Positions 9,684 through 18,280 are shown, counted from the first letter of the stretch. The stretch is 58,264 nt of DNA from Tautonia rosea (GCF_012958305.1 NZ_JABBYO010000023.1:1-58264); one strand, 5' to 3'. Notes: generated by a model not told the origin, from the sequence alone. Made by a program: numbers and translations.

Positions 9684-9918
9684 GACTGATCCTGCCCCGA
9701 AGCCTGATCCCGGGTGTCTCGGCCCTGCGGATCGAGCCGACGGGTGTCCTTCCCGAGAATGCTTGAGGAAATTCACCCTCCCAGGCTCGTTCGGCGGCCG
9801 AGGAAACCTTGGGAGTTGCCTCCCGACCGACAATAAGTGCAGCCCCCCTGCCCTTCCTTCATCGTCGCCCAAGTTCAGGAGTTGCCCAGGGGGGAACACG
9901 TCGCGGAGCGACCTTGCC

Positions 9919-11298
9919 ATGTCCGACCCCTCGCCGACAACCGACTCGAACGCTTCTTCAGAGGCGAACAACGCCAGGGATGTTTCCTCTCTCCTGCGTG
10001 CCAAAATCCGTGCCCTTCCGAAGACGCCCGGCGTCTATCTGATGAAGGACGCCCAGGGACGCGTCATTTACATTGGCAAGGCCAAGAACCTCCGCAGCCG
10101 GGTCGGCTCGTACTTCGTCAAGGGGGCCGAGTCCGACCCTCGGATCCGCGACTGGATCGGCGAGGTGGTGGATCTCGACCATCTCGACGCCGACAGCGAG
10201 GTCGATGCCCTGCTCATGGAAGCTCGGCTCATCAAGGACATTCAGCCGAGGCACAACGCCGACCTGAAGGACGACAAGAGCTTCCCCTACCTCCAGATCA
10301 CCACCGGCGAGGATTTCCCCCGCGTCAACTTCACCCGGGAACCCCGCGACCGCGGCGTGAAGCTCTACGGCCCCTTCCCCCGCGCCAAGGGGCTTCGGGG
10401 GGCCATTCAGGTGCTTCAACGTATCTTCAAGTTCCGCACCTGCTCGCTCGACATTGATGAAGATGACCCCCGATGGCGATGGTTCCGCCCCTGCCTTCTG
10501 CACTCGATCAACCAGTGCACCGCGCCCTGCAACCTCCGGATCGACAAGGAAACGTATAAAAAAGACATCCGTCGCCTCCGCCTCTTCCTCGAAGGCAAGA
10601 AGGACGTCGTCCTCCGTGAGATGGAGGACGAGATGAAGGAGGCCAGCAAGGCCCTCCAGTTCGAAAAGGCCGCCCGATTGCGCGACGAGCTGAAGGCTTT
10701 ACAGAACCTCAACCTCCGCGGCAACCTCGAAGACCACGCCCAGCCCGAGGTCTTCTATCAGGATCCGAAGAAGGGGCTCCGCGGCCTCCAAAAGGTCCTG
10801 AACCTGCCGACCACCCCCCGCACGATCCACGGCGTCGACATCGCCCACCTCGGCGGCACCGAGACGGTCGGCTCGCTCGTCACATTTATCGACGGCCTCC
10901 CGTTCAAGCCCGGCTATCGGCGCTACAAGATCAAGAGCGTCAAGGGAATCGATGACTACGCCTCGATCCGCGAGGTTGTCTCCCGCCGCATCCAGGGCTT
11001 GCAGGAACGAGACGAACCCTTCCCCGACATCTTCCTCATCGATGGGGGCAAGGGACAGCTCAACGCCGCACTCGACGCCTTCAAGGCCCTTGAGGTTGAA
11101 GTCCCTACCCTGATCTCTCTCGCCAAACAGGAGGAAGAAATCTACGTCCCCGGCCGGCCCGACCCCATCGTCCTCTCGCGCCGATCGTTCGCGCTCCGCC
11201 TCCTGCAATACGTCCGGGACGAATCTCACCGCTTTGCGCAGCATTATCATCACATGTTGCGATCGAAGCGGACCCTTGGCAATGATGCGAGCGATTAA
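9919..11298 (+). CDS. uvrC: UvrC, excinuclease subunit C, short form
   Basis: A 459-residue nuclease subunit of nucleotide excision repair, making the 3' and 5' cuts beside UvrB-bound lesions. The GIY-YIG domain is at about 33-115 (TPGVYLMKDAQGRVIYIGKAKNLRSRV, given here in part: GVY at 38-40, YIG at 51-53). The UVR motif that docks UvrB is near 230-265 (EMKEASKALQFEKAARLRDEL). The RNase H-like 5' nuclease domain follows (IHGVDIAHLGG, LIDGGKGQLNAA, DESHRFA). Two parts of the usual 600-residue protein are missing: most of the segment between the UVR motif and the nuclease domain, and the whole C-terminal helix-hairpin-helix pair. The protein stops soon after the conserved HRFAQHYH..LRSKR. Open frame continues 210 codons upstream but has no family match. 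Confidence 0.9.
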   Translation: MSDPSPTTDSNASSEANNARDVSSLLRAKIRALPKTPGVYLMKDAQGRVIYIGKAKNLRSRVGSYFVKGAESDPRIRDWIGEVVDLDHLDADSEVDALLMEARLIKDIQPRHNADLKDDKSFPYLQITTGEDFPRVNFTREPRDRGVKLYGPFPRAKGLRGAIQVLQRIFKFRTCSLDIDEDDPRWRWFRPCLLHSINQCTAPCNLRIDKETYKKDIRRLRLFLEGKKDVVLREMEDEMKEASKALQFEKAARLRDELKALQNLNLRGNLEDHAQPEVFYQDPKKGLRGLQKVLNLPTTPRTIHGVDIAHLGGTETVGSLVTFIDGLPFKPGYRRYKIKSVKGIDDYASIREVVSRRIQGLQERDEPFPDIFLIDGGKGQLNAALDAFKALEVEVPTLISLAKQEEEIYVPGRPDPIVLSRRSFALRLLQYVRDESHRFAQHYHHMLRSKRTLGNDASD

Positions 11299-11363
11299 AC
11301 CCCTCGCGAACCCGTGACTGTTTCCACACCCCGACGATTGTGGTGCATTCCGCAAGGTGTTTC

Positions 11364-12608
11364 GTGACCGACCCCATTCAACGCGATTACGAACGTGCTC
11401 AGGAGTTCCTCGCCGAGGGCCAGTTTCAAAAGGTGCTAGCGGTCTTGACTCGGATGAGGGACCAGGACGAGAACGACCCCCGAACCATCGAAATTGCCGG
11501 CGACCTGGCGAAGGAACATGGCGATCTCGACGAGGCGGAGCAGCTCTATCTTCGGCTCGACGACTTCAAGGATGATCCGGAAGTCCGGGGTATCGGTCAG
11601 CTCAGTCTGGGATTCCTTTCCCTTGAGCAAGACGATTCCAGGGCCGCCTGTGAACGATTCGCGGAGGCCTGCCGTTGGTTCAATGATGCCCGAGCGATCG
11701 ATCACTTGACGCTCGCATTCGGTGCTCTGGGACAGGCACGCGCGGGTCGTGGCGAATATCGTGAGGCGGTCAACGCCTTTCGCTCGCTCATCCAGGCGGC
11801 GAATCAGTGGGAAGAACCCGAGGAGCTTGCGGGACCCGTCGCCGAGGCAACCCGGCAACTAGCCGATGTCCTTCGCCTACTCGGCGAGCTTGACGAGGCG
11901 GAATCCACCTTTCGCGATGCGATCGCGCGATTCGAAGACTTCGAACATCTGGAAGGCAAGGCCAACTGCCTCGATGGCCTCGGCATTATCGCTCAGATCC
12001 GAGGTCGCTATGACGAAGCGGAAACGCTTCATTTAAAAGCCTTGAAGATCAACAAACTTCTGGATCACGAAGAAGGAATGAGCGTCAACTACGGTAACCT
12101 GACGATGCTCAACCTCCATCGGAAGGATCTGGACCGCGCCGAGCGTTACGCCCGCAAGGCACTGAAGATCGACCGTCGGCTGGAGAACGCCAACGGGGTT
12201 GCCCATTTCTATAATCTTCTTGGACAGATCGAGACGGATCGCGAGCACTTCCAGTCCGCCGAGGACGCCTTCACGAAGGCCGAGAAACTCTACCGTTCTT
12301 GCGGCGATCGGGAAGATCTGGCCAGCGTGACCAGTCATTTCGGCGTGCTCTATCGCAAGTGGGGTCGGCTTGACGAAGCGGAAGCCAGGACCCTGAATGC
12401 CATGACGATGGCCGAGGAGATGAGTCACGGCGACGGCCTTGCTGCCACTCATGACGAGCTCGCCCTGATCCGCAAGTCTCAGGGACGAATCGACGAGGCC
12501 CGAGCGCTCTGGTTGAAGGCCCTCGCCCTCTACGAAGAACTCCAATCCCGGCGCATGATTGCCGAGGTTCGCGCGCAACTCGAACAGCTCGATGCGGAAT
12601 CGCCCTGA
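11364..12608 (+). CDS. Tetratricopeptide-repeat protein
   Basis: About 414 residues, nearly all helical TPR repeats. Recognisable repeats include the ones starting near LDEAEQLYLRL, YREAVNAFRSLI, LDEAESTFRDAI, YDEAETLHLKALKI, LDRAERYARKALKI, FQSAEDAFTKAEKLY, LDEAEARTLNAM and IDEARALWLKALALY. There is no signal peptide or membrane segment, so it is probably a cytoplasmic scaffold. The start is uncertain: the GTG at 11364 has AAGGTG four bases upstream, while a GTG at 11340 would add eight residues. It follows uvrC by 65 bases and could be read from the same transcript. The partner protein is not visible. Confidence 0.85.
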   Translation: MTDPIQRDYERAQEFLAEGQFQKVLAVLTRMRDQDENDPRTIEIAGDLAKEHGDLDEAEQLYLRLDDFKDDPEVRGIGQLSLGFLSLEQDDSRAACERFAEACRWFNDARAIDHLTLAFGALGQARAGRGEYREAVNAFRSLIQAANQWEEPEELAGPVAEATRQLADVLRLLGELDEAESTFRDAIARFEDFEHLEGKANCLDGLGIIAQIRGRYDEAETLHLKALKINKLLDHEEGMSVNYGNLTMLNLHRKDLDRAERYARKALKIDRRLENANGVAHFYNLLGQIETDREHFQSAEDAFTKAEKLYRSCGDREDLASVTSHFGVLYRKWGRLDEAEARTLNAMTMAEEMSHGDGLAATHDELALIRKSQGRIDEARALWLKALALYEELQSRRMIAEVRAQLEQLDAESP

Positions 12609-12669
12609 CCGATGTTCTTGAGTTTCGCTAGAATACGATCGAAGTGGTTCATCGTGAACGGAGCCATCA

Positions 12670-13476
12670 ATGCCCTCCCCCTTCCCCGGCATGAATCCGT
12701 ATCTAGAGCAGGAGGGGATCTGGCAAGGGTTCCACGCCAAGTTCCTGGCGGCGATTGGCGAGGGGATCGTCGCGCAGGTCCGGCCGGATTATGTCGTCGA
12801 GCTGGAGGAGCACCTATTCGTCCACGAGGTCCCTCCTGATGAGCTGAGGCGCTTGATTGGCCGGGCCGATGTCTCCGTCGCTGGTGGGCCTGGCGGCCTG
12901 GCTGCGGGGCTCGCGGTGGCCGAGGCGCCTGCGACAGTCGAGCTTGCGATCCAGGAGGTCGAACGGCTCCCTTATCTGGAGATCCGGGACCGCCGGGGTC
13001 GGGAGGTCGTCGCCGTCGTCGAATTGTTGAGCCCGTCGAACAAGCGAGCCGGCCCCGATCGCGCCCGGTATCTCGCGAAGCGGGCTGAATTGCTCTATAG
13101 CCCTGCCCACCTGGTCGAAATCGACCTTCTCCGAGGTGGCGAGCCGATGCCGATGGAGAGGAGGCCCGCTTGCCTCTACTCTCTTTTGATCAGCCGAGCC
13201 GACGACCGCCCCCGGGCCGGCTTCTGGCCGATCGGTCTGCGAGACCGGCTCCCCGAGATCGGCATCCCCCTTCGGACGCCGCACCCCGGCGCCCGGATCG
13301 ATCTTCAAGCCATGCTCGACCGCGTCTATGATTCCTGGGGCTACGACGACTTCCTCTACGACGGACGCCCCGAGCCTCCGCTCGGCCCCGAAGACGCCGC
13401 CTGGGCCGCCGCGATCGTCCCTCGACCTCTTGCCGAACCAAACCCAAACGCTCCTGCCCCCCCGGACCTCTCATGA
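12670..13476 (+). CDS. DUF4058 family protein
   Basis: A 268-residue protein with the DUF4058 opening MPSPFPGMNPYLEQEGIW..FH, then a central VELLSPSNKRAG...Y..KR.ELL...HLVEIDLLRGG and the RP..WPIGLRD.LP.I.IPL.....I.LQ..LD..YD end. The E-(x)n-D/K pattern around ELLSPSNK and EIDLLR recalls the PD-(D/E)xK nuclease fold, but that is my inference and not settled. The family is frequent in planctomycetes and cyanobacteria and has no assigned function. Its stop overlaps the start of the ABC-F gene by four bases, so the two are co-translated. No signal peptide is seen. Confidence 0.88.
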   Translation: MPSPFPGMNPYLEQEGIWQGFHAKFLAAIGEGIVAQVRPDYVVELEEHLFVHEVPPDELRRLIGRADVSVAGGPGGLAAGLAVAEAPATVELAIQEVERLPYLEIRDRRGREVVAVVELLSPSNKRAGPDRARYLAKRAELLYSPAHLVEIDLLRGGEPMPMERRPACLYSLLISRADDRPRAGFWPIGLRDRLPEIGIPLRTPHPGARIDLQAMLDRVYDSWGYDDFLYDGRPEPPLGPEDAAWAAAIVPRPLAEPNPNAPAPPDLS

Positions 13477-15410
13477 TCCTCGCCTCCGCCTCCGGACTCG
13501 GCCGCCAGTACACCGGCGACCCGATCTTCACCGATCTTGCGTTCGAAATCCGGGCCGGAGAGCGGATCGGCCTGGTCGGGCCGAACGGCGCGGGCAAGAC
13601 GACCCTCATGCGCCTGCTCGCCGGCATCGATCAGCCCGACATGGGCCGTTTGAACATCAGGCAAGGCATTCGCGTCAGCCTCCTGAAGCAGCAGCCCGAT
13701 TTCGACCCGAAGAAGACCCTGTTCGAGGTCGCCCGGTCCGGCCTCGCCTCGTTGCTCGAACTGCAGGATGAGCTGGAAGAAGCCGCTCGGGAAATGGCCG
13801 AGGCCGACGACGACGCCGACCGCGATCGAGCCTCCCGACGCTTTGCCGACCTGCAAGACCAGCTCGAACACCAGGACGCCTACGCCATCGAGCACCGGGT
13901 CGAGGAGATCGTCTCCGGGCTCGGCTTCAAGACGGAGGAGTTCCACCGCCCCGCCGGCACCTTCTCCGGCGGACAGCAGTCGCGCTTGATGCTCGCCCGG
14001 CTCCTGCTCGAAAGCCCCGATTTGATGCTCCTCGACGAGCCGACGAACCACCTCGACGTGGCCACCGTCTCCTGGCTCGAAGCCTACCTCTCGCGACAGC
14101 CGACCGGCATGGTCATTGTCAGCCACGACCGCTACTTCCTCGATGCCACCGTCACCAAGATCTGGGAACTCTTTCAAGGGCGGGTCGACGCCTATCCGGG
14201 CAACTACTCCCAGTACTGGAAGCTCCGGGAGGAGCGGGCCAAGGTCCTCGAACGTCGCGCCGAGAAGCAGGCCGAGCAGGCTGCCCACCTCCAGAAGTTC
14301 ATCGACAAATTCTCCGCCGGCACCCGAGCCACCCAGGCCAAGGACAAGGCCAAGAAGCTCGAACGGGTCATGTCCGAAGACATCGAGCTGATGCGGAACA
14401 TCTCCGGCCCGCCAATGGGCTTCGATGAGGTCGTTCGCTCGGGAGACGTGGTGATCGAGGCCAAGGACCTGAGCAAATCGTACGACAAGCCCCTGTTCAA
14501 CCGCCTCAACCTGACCGTCCAGCGCGGCCAGTGCGTCGCCATCATGGGGCCGAACGGCGCGGGCAAATCGACTCTTATCAAAACCTTGATCGGTCGGGTC
14601 AAGCCGGACGAAGGGGAGGTCAAACTCGGCCACAAGGTCACGGTCGGCTACTACGATCAGGGGCTCGAATCCCTGCCGGCCGACACCCCCGTCCTCCGCG
14701 CTGTCTGGCCCGACGATGACCCATCCTGGGTCATGCAGGACGTCCGCGACCTGCTCGGCAAGTTCGGCCTCTCAGGCGACCTGGCCCTGCAGACCGTCGG
14801 CAAGCTTTCGGGAGGCGAGAAAGGCAAGGCCGCCCTGGCCCGCCTGGCCGCCACGGGAGCCAATCTCCTGGTGATGGACGAGCCAACGAACCACCTCGAC
14901 ATCTGGTCGTGTGACGCGCTGGAGCGGACGATCCGGGAGTTCGAAGGAACCGTCCTCGTCGTCAGCCACGACCGCTATTTCCTCAACCAGGTGGCCGATC
15001 GTCTGATCGTCGTCGATGGCGGCCGTGCCCGGGTGGTCGAGGGGGATTACGAGGTCTACCGCCGGATGCTCGATCAGGAGGCCGAGGCCCTCGCCGCCAA
15101 GCAACGCGCTGCCGACGACCGCAACGGCTCGGCCAAAGGAGGAGGCTCCTCCTCGGCGACCCGATCGGCCGATGCCTCTCCGAAGGGCAAGAAAAAGAAG
15201 AAGTACCCCTACCGTAAGGCCGCCGATATCGAGCGCGAGATCGCCGAGGTCGAGGCCGAAATGGGCGAGCTCGAACACGCCCTCGGCCTTTCCGAAACCT
15301 GGAAAGACGCCGACCGCGCCCGCGCCGCTCAGGAACGTTACGACGACCTGGCCGAGTCCATCAAGGCCCTTTACGAACATTGGGAAGAGGCCCTGGAGTA
15401 TAATGGCTAA
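13473..15410 (+). CDS. ABC-F family ATPase
   Basis: A 645-residue soluble protein with two ABC ATPase domains and no membrane segments, as in the ABC-F translation factors (EttA, Uup, YheS). Walker A motifs are GPNGAGKTT (36-44) and GPNGAGKST (about 358-366). Signatures are FSGGQQSRLMLARLL (about 165) and LSGGEKGKAALARLA (about 445), each followed by LDEPTNHLD or MDEPTNHLD. An inter-domain linker of charged helices is at about 245-310. The C-terminal 75 residues hold a lysine-rich stretch and a coiled coil (IEREIAEVEAEMGELEHAL), like the Uup/YheS tail. These proteins bind the ribosomal E site and rescue stalled or damaged complexes. The start overlaps the DUF4058 stop. Subfamily not assigned. 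Confidence 0.93.
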   Translation: MILASASGLGRQYTGDPIFTDLAFEIRAGERIGLVGPNGAGKTTLMRLLAGIDQPDMGRLNIRQGIRVSLLKQQPDFDPKKTLFEVARSGLASLLELQDELEEAAREMAEADDDADRDRASRRFADLQDQLEHQDAYAIEHRVEEIVSGLGFKTEEFHRPAGTFSGGQQSRLMLARLLLESPDLMLLDEPTNHLDVATVSWLEAYLSRQPTGMVIVSHDRYFLDATVTKIWELFQGRVDAYPGNYSQYWKLREERAKVLERRAEKQAEQAAHLQKFIDKFSAGTRATQAKDKAKKLERVMSEDIELMRNISGPPMGFDEVVRSGDVVIEAKDLSKSYDKPLFNRLNLTVQRGQCVAIMGPNGAGKSTLIKTLIGRVKPDEGEVKLGHKVTVGYYDQGLESLPADTPVLRAVWPDDDPSWVMQDVRDLLGKFGLSGDLALQTVGKLSGGEKGKAALARLAATGANLLVMDEPTNHLDIWSCDALERTIREFEGTVLVVSHDRYFLNQVADRLIVVDGGRARVVEGDYEVYRRMLDQEAEALAAKQRAADDRNGSAKGGGSSSATRSADASPKGKKKKKYPYRKAADIEREIAEVEAEMGELEHALGLSETWKDADRARAAQERYDDLAESIKALYEHWEEALEYNG

Positions 15411-15711
15411 ATCGCGTTCCGCTTGTTCATCAATCTTCGATCACTTCGTCGTCACCCTCACCCGGCCTTTGGCCATCCTCTCCCCTGCTTGCGGGGACGA
15501 GGGATGAATCTGCCTCCTTCTCCCCGCTCGCGGGGAGAGGGCCGGCGTGAGGGGTCCTGGGCGAGGACGTCAGGCGTGGCGTTCGAGTCGCCGCCCCCTC
15601 ACCCCGACAGGGGTTGCTGGGACCGTGTCGACCCTAGTCGCACATCGACCAACGGCCCTTCTCCGACGCTCCAAAATCCTGACTTTCCACCGGCACGACC
15701 GAGTCGATCCG
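15411..15711. repeat. Palindromic REP-like elements in an intergenic gap
   Basis: The gap holds two GC-rich hairpin units. One spans about 15452-15503 (CCCTCACCCGGCC..., then TCTCCCCTGCTTGCGGGGACGA) and the other about 15517-15554 (CTCCCCGCTCGCGGGGAG, then GGCCGGCGTGAGGGG). The outer CCCTCACCCGGCC and GGCCGGCGTGAGGGG arms are inverted relative to each other. Related sequence occurs at 44340-44410. A further CCCCTCACCCCGACAGGGG lies near 15596. These resemble the dispersed palindromic repeats found between genes in many GC-rich genomes. Confidence 0.6.
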
Positions 15712-16581
15712 ATGCCCGACCCGCAACGCATTCTCCCCTTGATCCGCCGCGCGGCACTGTTGTCTCGGGCCACTCCGGGAAGGGTCGGCAGCGTTGTGGC
15801 GATCCCTCCCGATGCCGTGGACGACCTGATGGTCGTGGGCGACCTGCACGGCAATCTGATCGCCTTCCGCAAGGTCCTGGCCGTTGCCGACCTCAACTCC
15901 CATTCGAAGCGCCATCTGGTCCTGCAAGAACTCGTCCACGGCGACAGCTTCTACCCGGACGAAGGGGGGGACCGCTCGCATCAACTCGTCGATCTGGTCG
16001 CGGCGTTGAAGTGCCAGTTCCCCGATCGGGTGCATCTGATCCTCGGCAACCACGAACTCTCGGAGCTGACCGGCAGGCCGATCGCCAAGAACGGCGTGGC
16101 GCTCAACGCCCTGTTCCGAGCCGGGGTCGAAACCGCCTATGGCCCCATGGCCGACACCATGATCGAAGCCTATCACGACCTCTTTCGATCCCTCCCCCTG
16201 GCCGTCCGATGCCCGAACCGGGTGATGCTGTGCCACACGCTGCCCGACGGCAAGTTTCTCGACGACCTCGATCTGGAACCCCTGCGCACCGGCGTCTGGC
16301 CTCCCTCCTCCATGCAGCGCGGCGGAGCCGTGTACGCCATGACCTGGGGACGCGACGATCGCCCCGAAACCGCCGACCGCTTTGCCGAGATGGTTGACGC
16401 CGACTGCTTCATCACTGGGCATCAGCCCTGTGACGACAGCTTCCGGGTGGCCAACCACCGCCAGCTCATCATCGACGGCACCGGCCCTTATCCGGCCTAC
16501 TGCCTCTTTCCCGCCCACGCTCCGGCCACGGTCGACGCACTCAAGGACGCCGTTCGATTGCTCGACCTTGCCGCAGGCTAA
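15712..16581 (+). CDS. Calcineurin-like metallophosphoesterase
   Basis: A 289-residue protein with the two-metal phosphoesterase motifs: VVGDLHGNL (about 43-51), a later HGDSFYPDEGGDR in place of the usual GDxxDRG, LILGNHELSEL (about 105), a conserved CHTLPDG histidine and ITGHQP near 226. The order and spacing fit serine/threonine protein phosphatase-like enzymes or Ap4A hydrolase-like enzymes. The substrate cannot be read from sequence. The unusual second motif suggests a divergent subgroup. The ATG at 15712 is chosen because the open frame upstream runs through the repeat region. A rho-independent terminator lies 63 bases after the stop, so it is probably the last gene of its unit. Confidence 0.85.
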   Translation: MPDPQRILPLIRRAALLSRATPGRVGSVVAIPPDAVDDLMVVGDLHGNLIAFRKVLAVADLNSHSKRHLVLQELVHGDSFYPDEGGDRSHQLVDLVAALKCQFPDRVHLILGNHELSELTGRPIAKNGVALNALFRAGVETAYGPMADTMIEAYHDLFRSLPLAVRCPNRVMLCHTLPDGKFLDDLDLEPLRTGVWPPSSMQRGGAVYAMTWGRDDRPETADRFAEMVDADCFITGHQPCDDSFRVANHRQLIIDGTGPYPAYCLFPAHAPATVDALKDAVRLLDLAAG

Positions 16582-16644
16582 GTCTCGACTGCCCAGGGAG
16601 CTCGTACAGGCGCCCGCGACACGCTCAAACCCGGAAATCAAAAT

Positions 16645-16684
16645 CGGCCCGATCAGCGGGACTGATGTCCTGCCAATCGGGCCG
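16645..16684 (+). terminator. Rho-independent terminator
   Basis: CGGCCCGAT (16645-16653) pairs with ATCGGGCCG (16676-16684) and is followed at once by TTTT; AAAA lies at 16640-16643, so it can act on both strands. The loop contains a second small GGGA/TCCT pairing. It ends the metallophosphoesterase transcript. Confidence 0.8.
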
Positions 16685-16699
16685 TTTTGAATAAGCCGG

Positions 16700-16857
16700 C
16701 CGGGGTTCGCCTCCTCGAACCACCTCTCCCATAGCTCAAGGGGGGAGACCCCGACCAGCTCAGGTTGGTGATCATCCCCGAGCCTTTGCTCCAAGGGGAC
16801 AATCGGTGTAAGACAGGGCGAGCGGGGGGGTCGTGCGAGGCAACCCGCTCGCCCTTT
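16700..16857 (+). ncRNA. Candidate structured small RNA, five stem-loops in a row
   Basis: No gene lies here, yet five hairpins follow one another. They are GGTTCG/CGAACC with loop CCTCCT (16704-16721), CTCTCCC/GGGGGAG (16724-16747), CCGACC/GGTTGG with loop AGCTCA (16751-16768), CCCCGAGC-CTTT-GCTC(CAA)GGGG (16776-16798), and a perfect 12-bp AGGGCGAGCGGG/CCCGCTCGCCCT stem (16815-16855). The last has only two or three T after it, so it is a weaker terminator than the one upstream. The unit begins after the metallophosphoesterase terminator and ends more than 400 bases before yggS. The CCTCCT loop is complementary to Shine-Dalgarno sites, a feature of some regulatory RNAs. No promoter was confidently found and the strand is a guess from the order of the hairpins. 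Confidence 0.38.
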
Positions 16858-17279
16858 GACGGTGAGCCGGACAAGGCCGGCTGTCGCCAAGGGGTGGGGT
16901 GATTTCTTGTCAATGAGAAGGTCACACGTGCCTGGTGCATTCCGCGTTGGCTCGTGTCTGATGCTGGAAAAGAGAAAGCAACCCGAGTGCCAAAGCGGCG
17001 CGCGGGCCTCGCCATCGCATCGGGCGTTCCCAGCTCGATGTGCGCTAAGCTCGCTGGCTCAACCACTTGCGATCGAAAAAAATCTTGACGAGGGATCCCC
17101 GTCGACGCGCACGGGGCCGATGCATTCGCCCGGTCCCCGTTGAGGCCTGCACGCTTCGCAGGCAGCTCCGCCTCTGCATTCGGCAGGCGATTGTTCGGGA
17201 GGAGACCGCCCGGAAATGGGCCGTGAGACGAGGGGGCTTGGCCGCTTGTCGGGCGGCGTGCGCCCGATACACTGGGAGC
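16858..17279. other. Intergenic region before yggS
   Basis: About 420 bases without a supported gene. It contains small inverted repeats (ACGGGG/CCCCGT near 17110-17140, CCTGC/GCAGG near 17147-17165) and an A-run with TTGACG at about 17085-17100. This might be part of a promoter, but no -10 box fits. An open minus-strand frame crosses it and looks like a shadow. Confidence 0.35.
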
Positions 17280-17966
17280 ATGATTGAGGATCGCATTCGA
17301 GAGAACCTGGGACGCGTTCGCGGCCGGATCGCCGAGGCCGCCCGCCGATCGGGCCGCGCCGCCGATTCCGTCCGGCTGGTCGCGGTCACGAAGAAAAACC
17401 CTCCCGAGCGCATCCTGCCCCTCATTTCCCACGGACAGCTTGACCTCGGCGAGAACTTCCCCCAGGAGCTCTGGAAGAAGGTCGAGGCGTTGGCCGATCA
17501 GCCCGTCCGCTGGCACCTGATCGGCCACCTGCAGACGAACAAGGCGAAGCGGACCGCGGCGATGGTCCACCTGATCCACAGCGTCGACTCGCTCAAGTTG
17601 CTCCGCCTGATCGACGACCTGGAGTCTCCCCCCGCCGTCCTGCTCCAGGCCAACTGCTCGGGCGAGGAGGCCAAGCACGGCTGGGCCCCCGAGGCGATGC
17701 TCGCCGAGGCCGAGGCCATTGCCTCGTGCCGCCGCGTTCCGATCATCGGCCTGATGACGATGGCCGGCTACGACACGACCAACGAGGAAGCCCGCCCCAC
17801 CTTCGCCCTGCTCCGCGACCTGCGCGACCGGATGCGATCACGCACCGGCCTCGACCTCCCCGAGCTTTCGATGGGCATGTCCGGCGACTTCGAGGCCGGC
17901 ATTGAGGAAGGGGCCACGCTTGTCCGCGTCGGCTCGGCCCTGTTCGAGGGGCTCGACGCGCCGTGA
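17280..17966 (+). CDS. yggS: YggS/PLPBP family pyridoxal-phosphate homeostasis protein
   Basis: A 228-residue single-domain PLP protein of the YggS/PROSC/YlmE type. Lys38 in LVAVTKKNP is the expected PLP-binding lysine. Other family motifs are LGENFPQELWKK, WHLIGHLQTNK, IHSVDS, ..GLMTMAG, LSMGMSGDFE..I..G.T.VRVGSALF. Members carry PLP without a known reaction and keep free PLP and amino-acid metabolism in balance. It starts at an ATG with GGGAG just upstream; a longer frame from 17067 has no family match. The GTG start of yggU overlaps the stop by four bases, a common pairing in bacteria. Confidence 0.93.
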   Translation: MIEDRIRENLGRVRGRIAEAARRSGRAADSVRLVAVTKKNPPERILPLISHGQLDLGENFPQELWKKVEALADQPVRWHLIGHLQTNKAKRTAAMVHLIHSVDSLKLLRLIDDLESPPAVLLQANCSGEEAKHGWAPEAMLAEAEAIASCRRVPIIGLMTMAGYDTTNEEARPTFALLRDLRDRMRSRTGLDLPELSMGMSGDFEAGIEEGATLVRVGSALFEGLDAP

Positions 17967-18280
17967 TCGCCCTGACGGCCCACGCCGATGGCACCGTCAT
18001 CCCCGTCGTCGCCCAGCCCGGCGCGAAGCGTCCCGGCGTCCTCGGCGAGCGCAACGTTGCCCTCCGCCTCGCCGTCTCCGCCCCTCCGGATAAGGGCAAG
18101 GCGAATGCTGCCCTGGCGACCTTGCTGGCCGAGGTGGTTGGTTGCAAGCCGTCCGCGGTTGTCCTTCTGTCCGGCGCGACGAGCCGGCAGAAGCGGTTCT
18201 TAATCTCCGGACTGACACCGGACGAGGTCCGCGATCGCCTGGCGGCTACTCTGCCTTCCACCTCTTCGACGAAGCGCTAA
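17963..18280 (+). CDS. DUF167 (YggU) family protein
   Basis: A 105-residue small protein with the DUF167 core: V..V..QPGAKR.GV.GE....LRL.VSAPPDKGKANAAL..LLAE..G.....V.L.SGATSR.K.F.I.G. The fold is a small alpha/beta domain; its function is unknown. The GTG start overlaps the end of yggS by four bases, so it is translated from the same message. No signal peptide is present. Length is typical of the family. Confidence 0.9.
   Translation: MIALTAHADGTVIPVVAQPGAKRPGVLGERNVALRLAVSAPPDKGKANAALATLLAEVVGCKPSAVVLLSGATSRQKRFLISGLTPDEVRDRLAATLPSTSSTKR

Noticed and set aside
16700-16857. Possible 6S RNA, because GGTTGGTGATCAT resembles part of the E. coli 6S sequence
   Set aside because: The fold is a row of short hairpins, not one long stem with a central bubble, so I call it an unassigned candidate RNA.
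16653-17678. Open minus-strand frame across the yggS region
   Set aside because: Its sequence is shaped by the hairpins and by yggS on the other strand, with no family resemblance.
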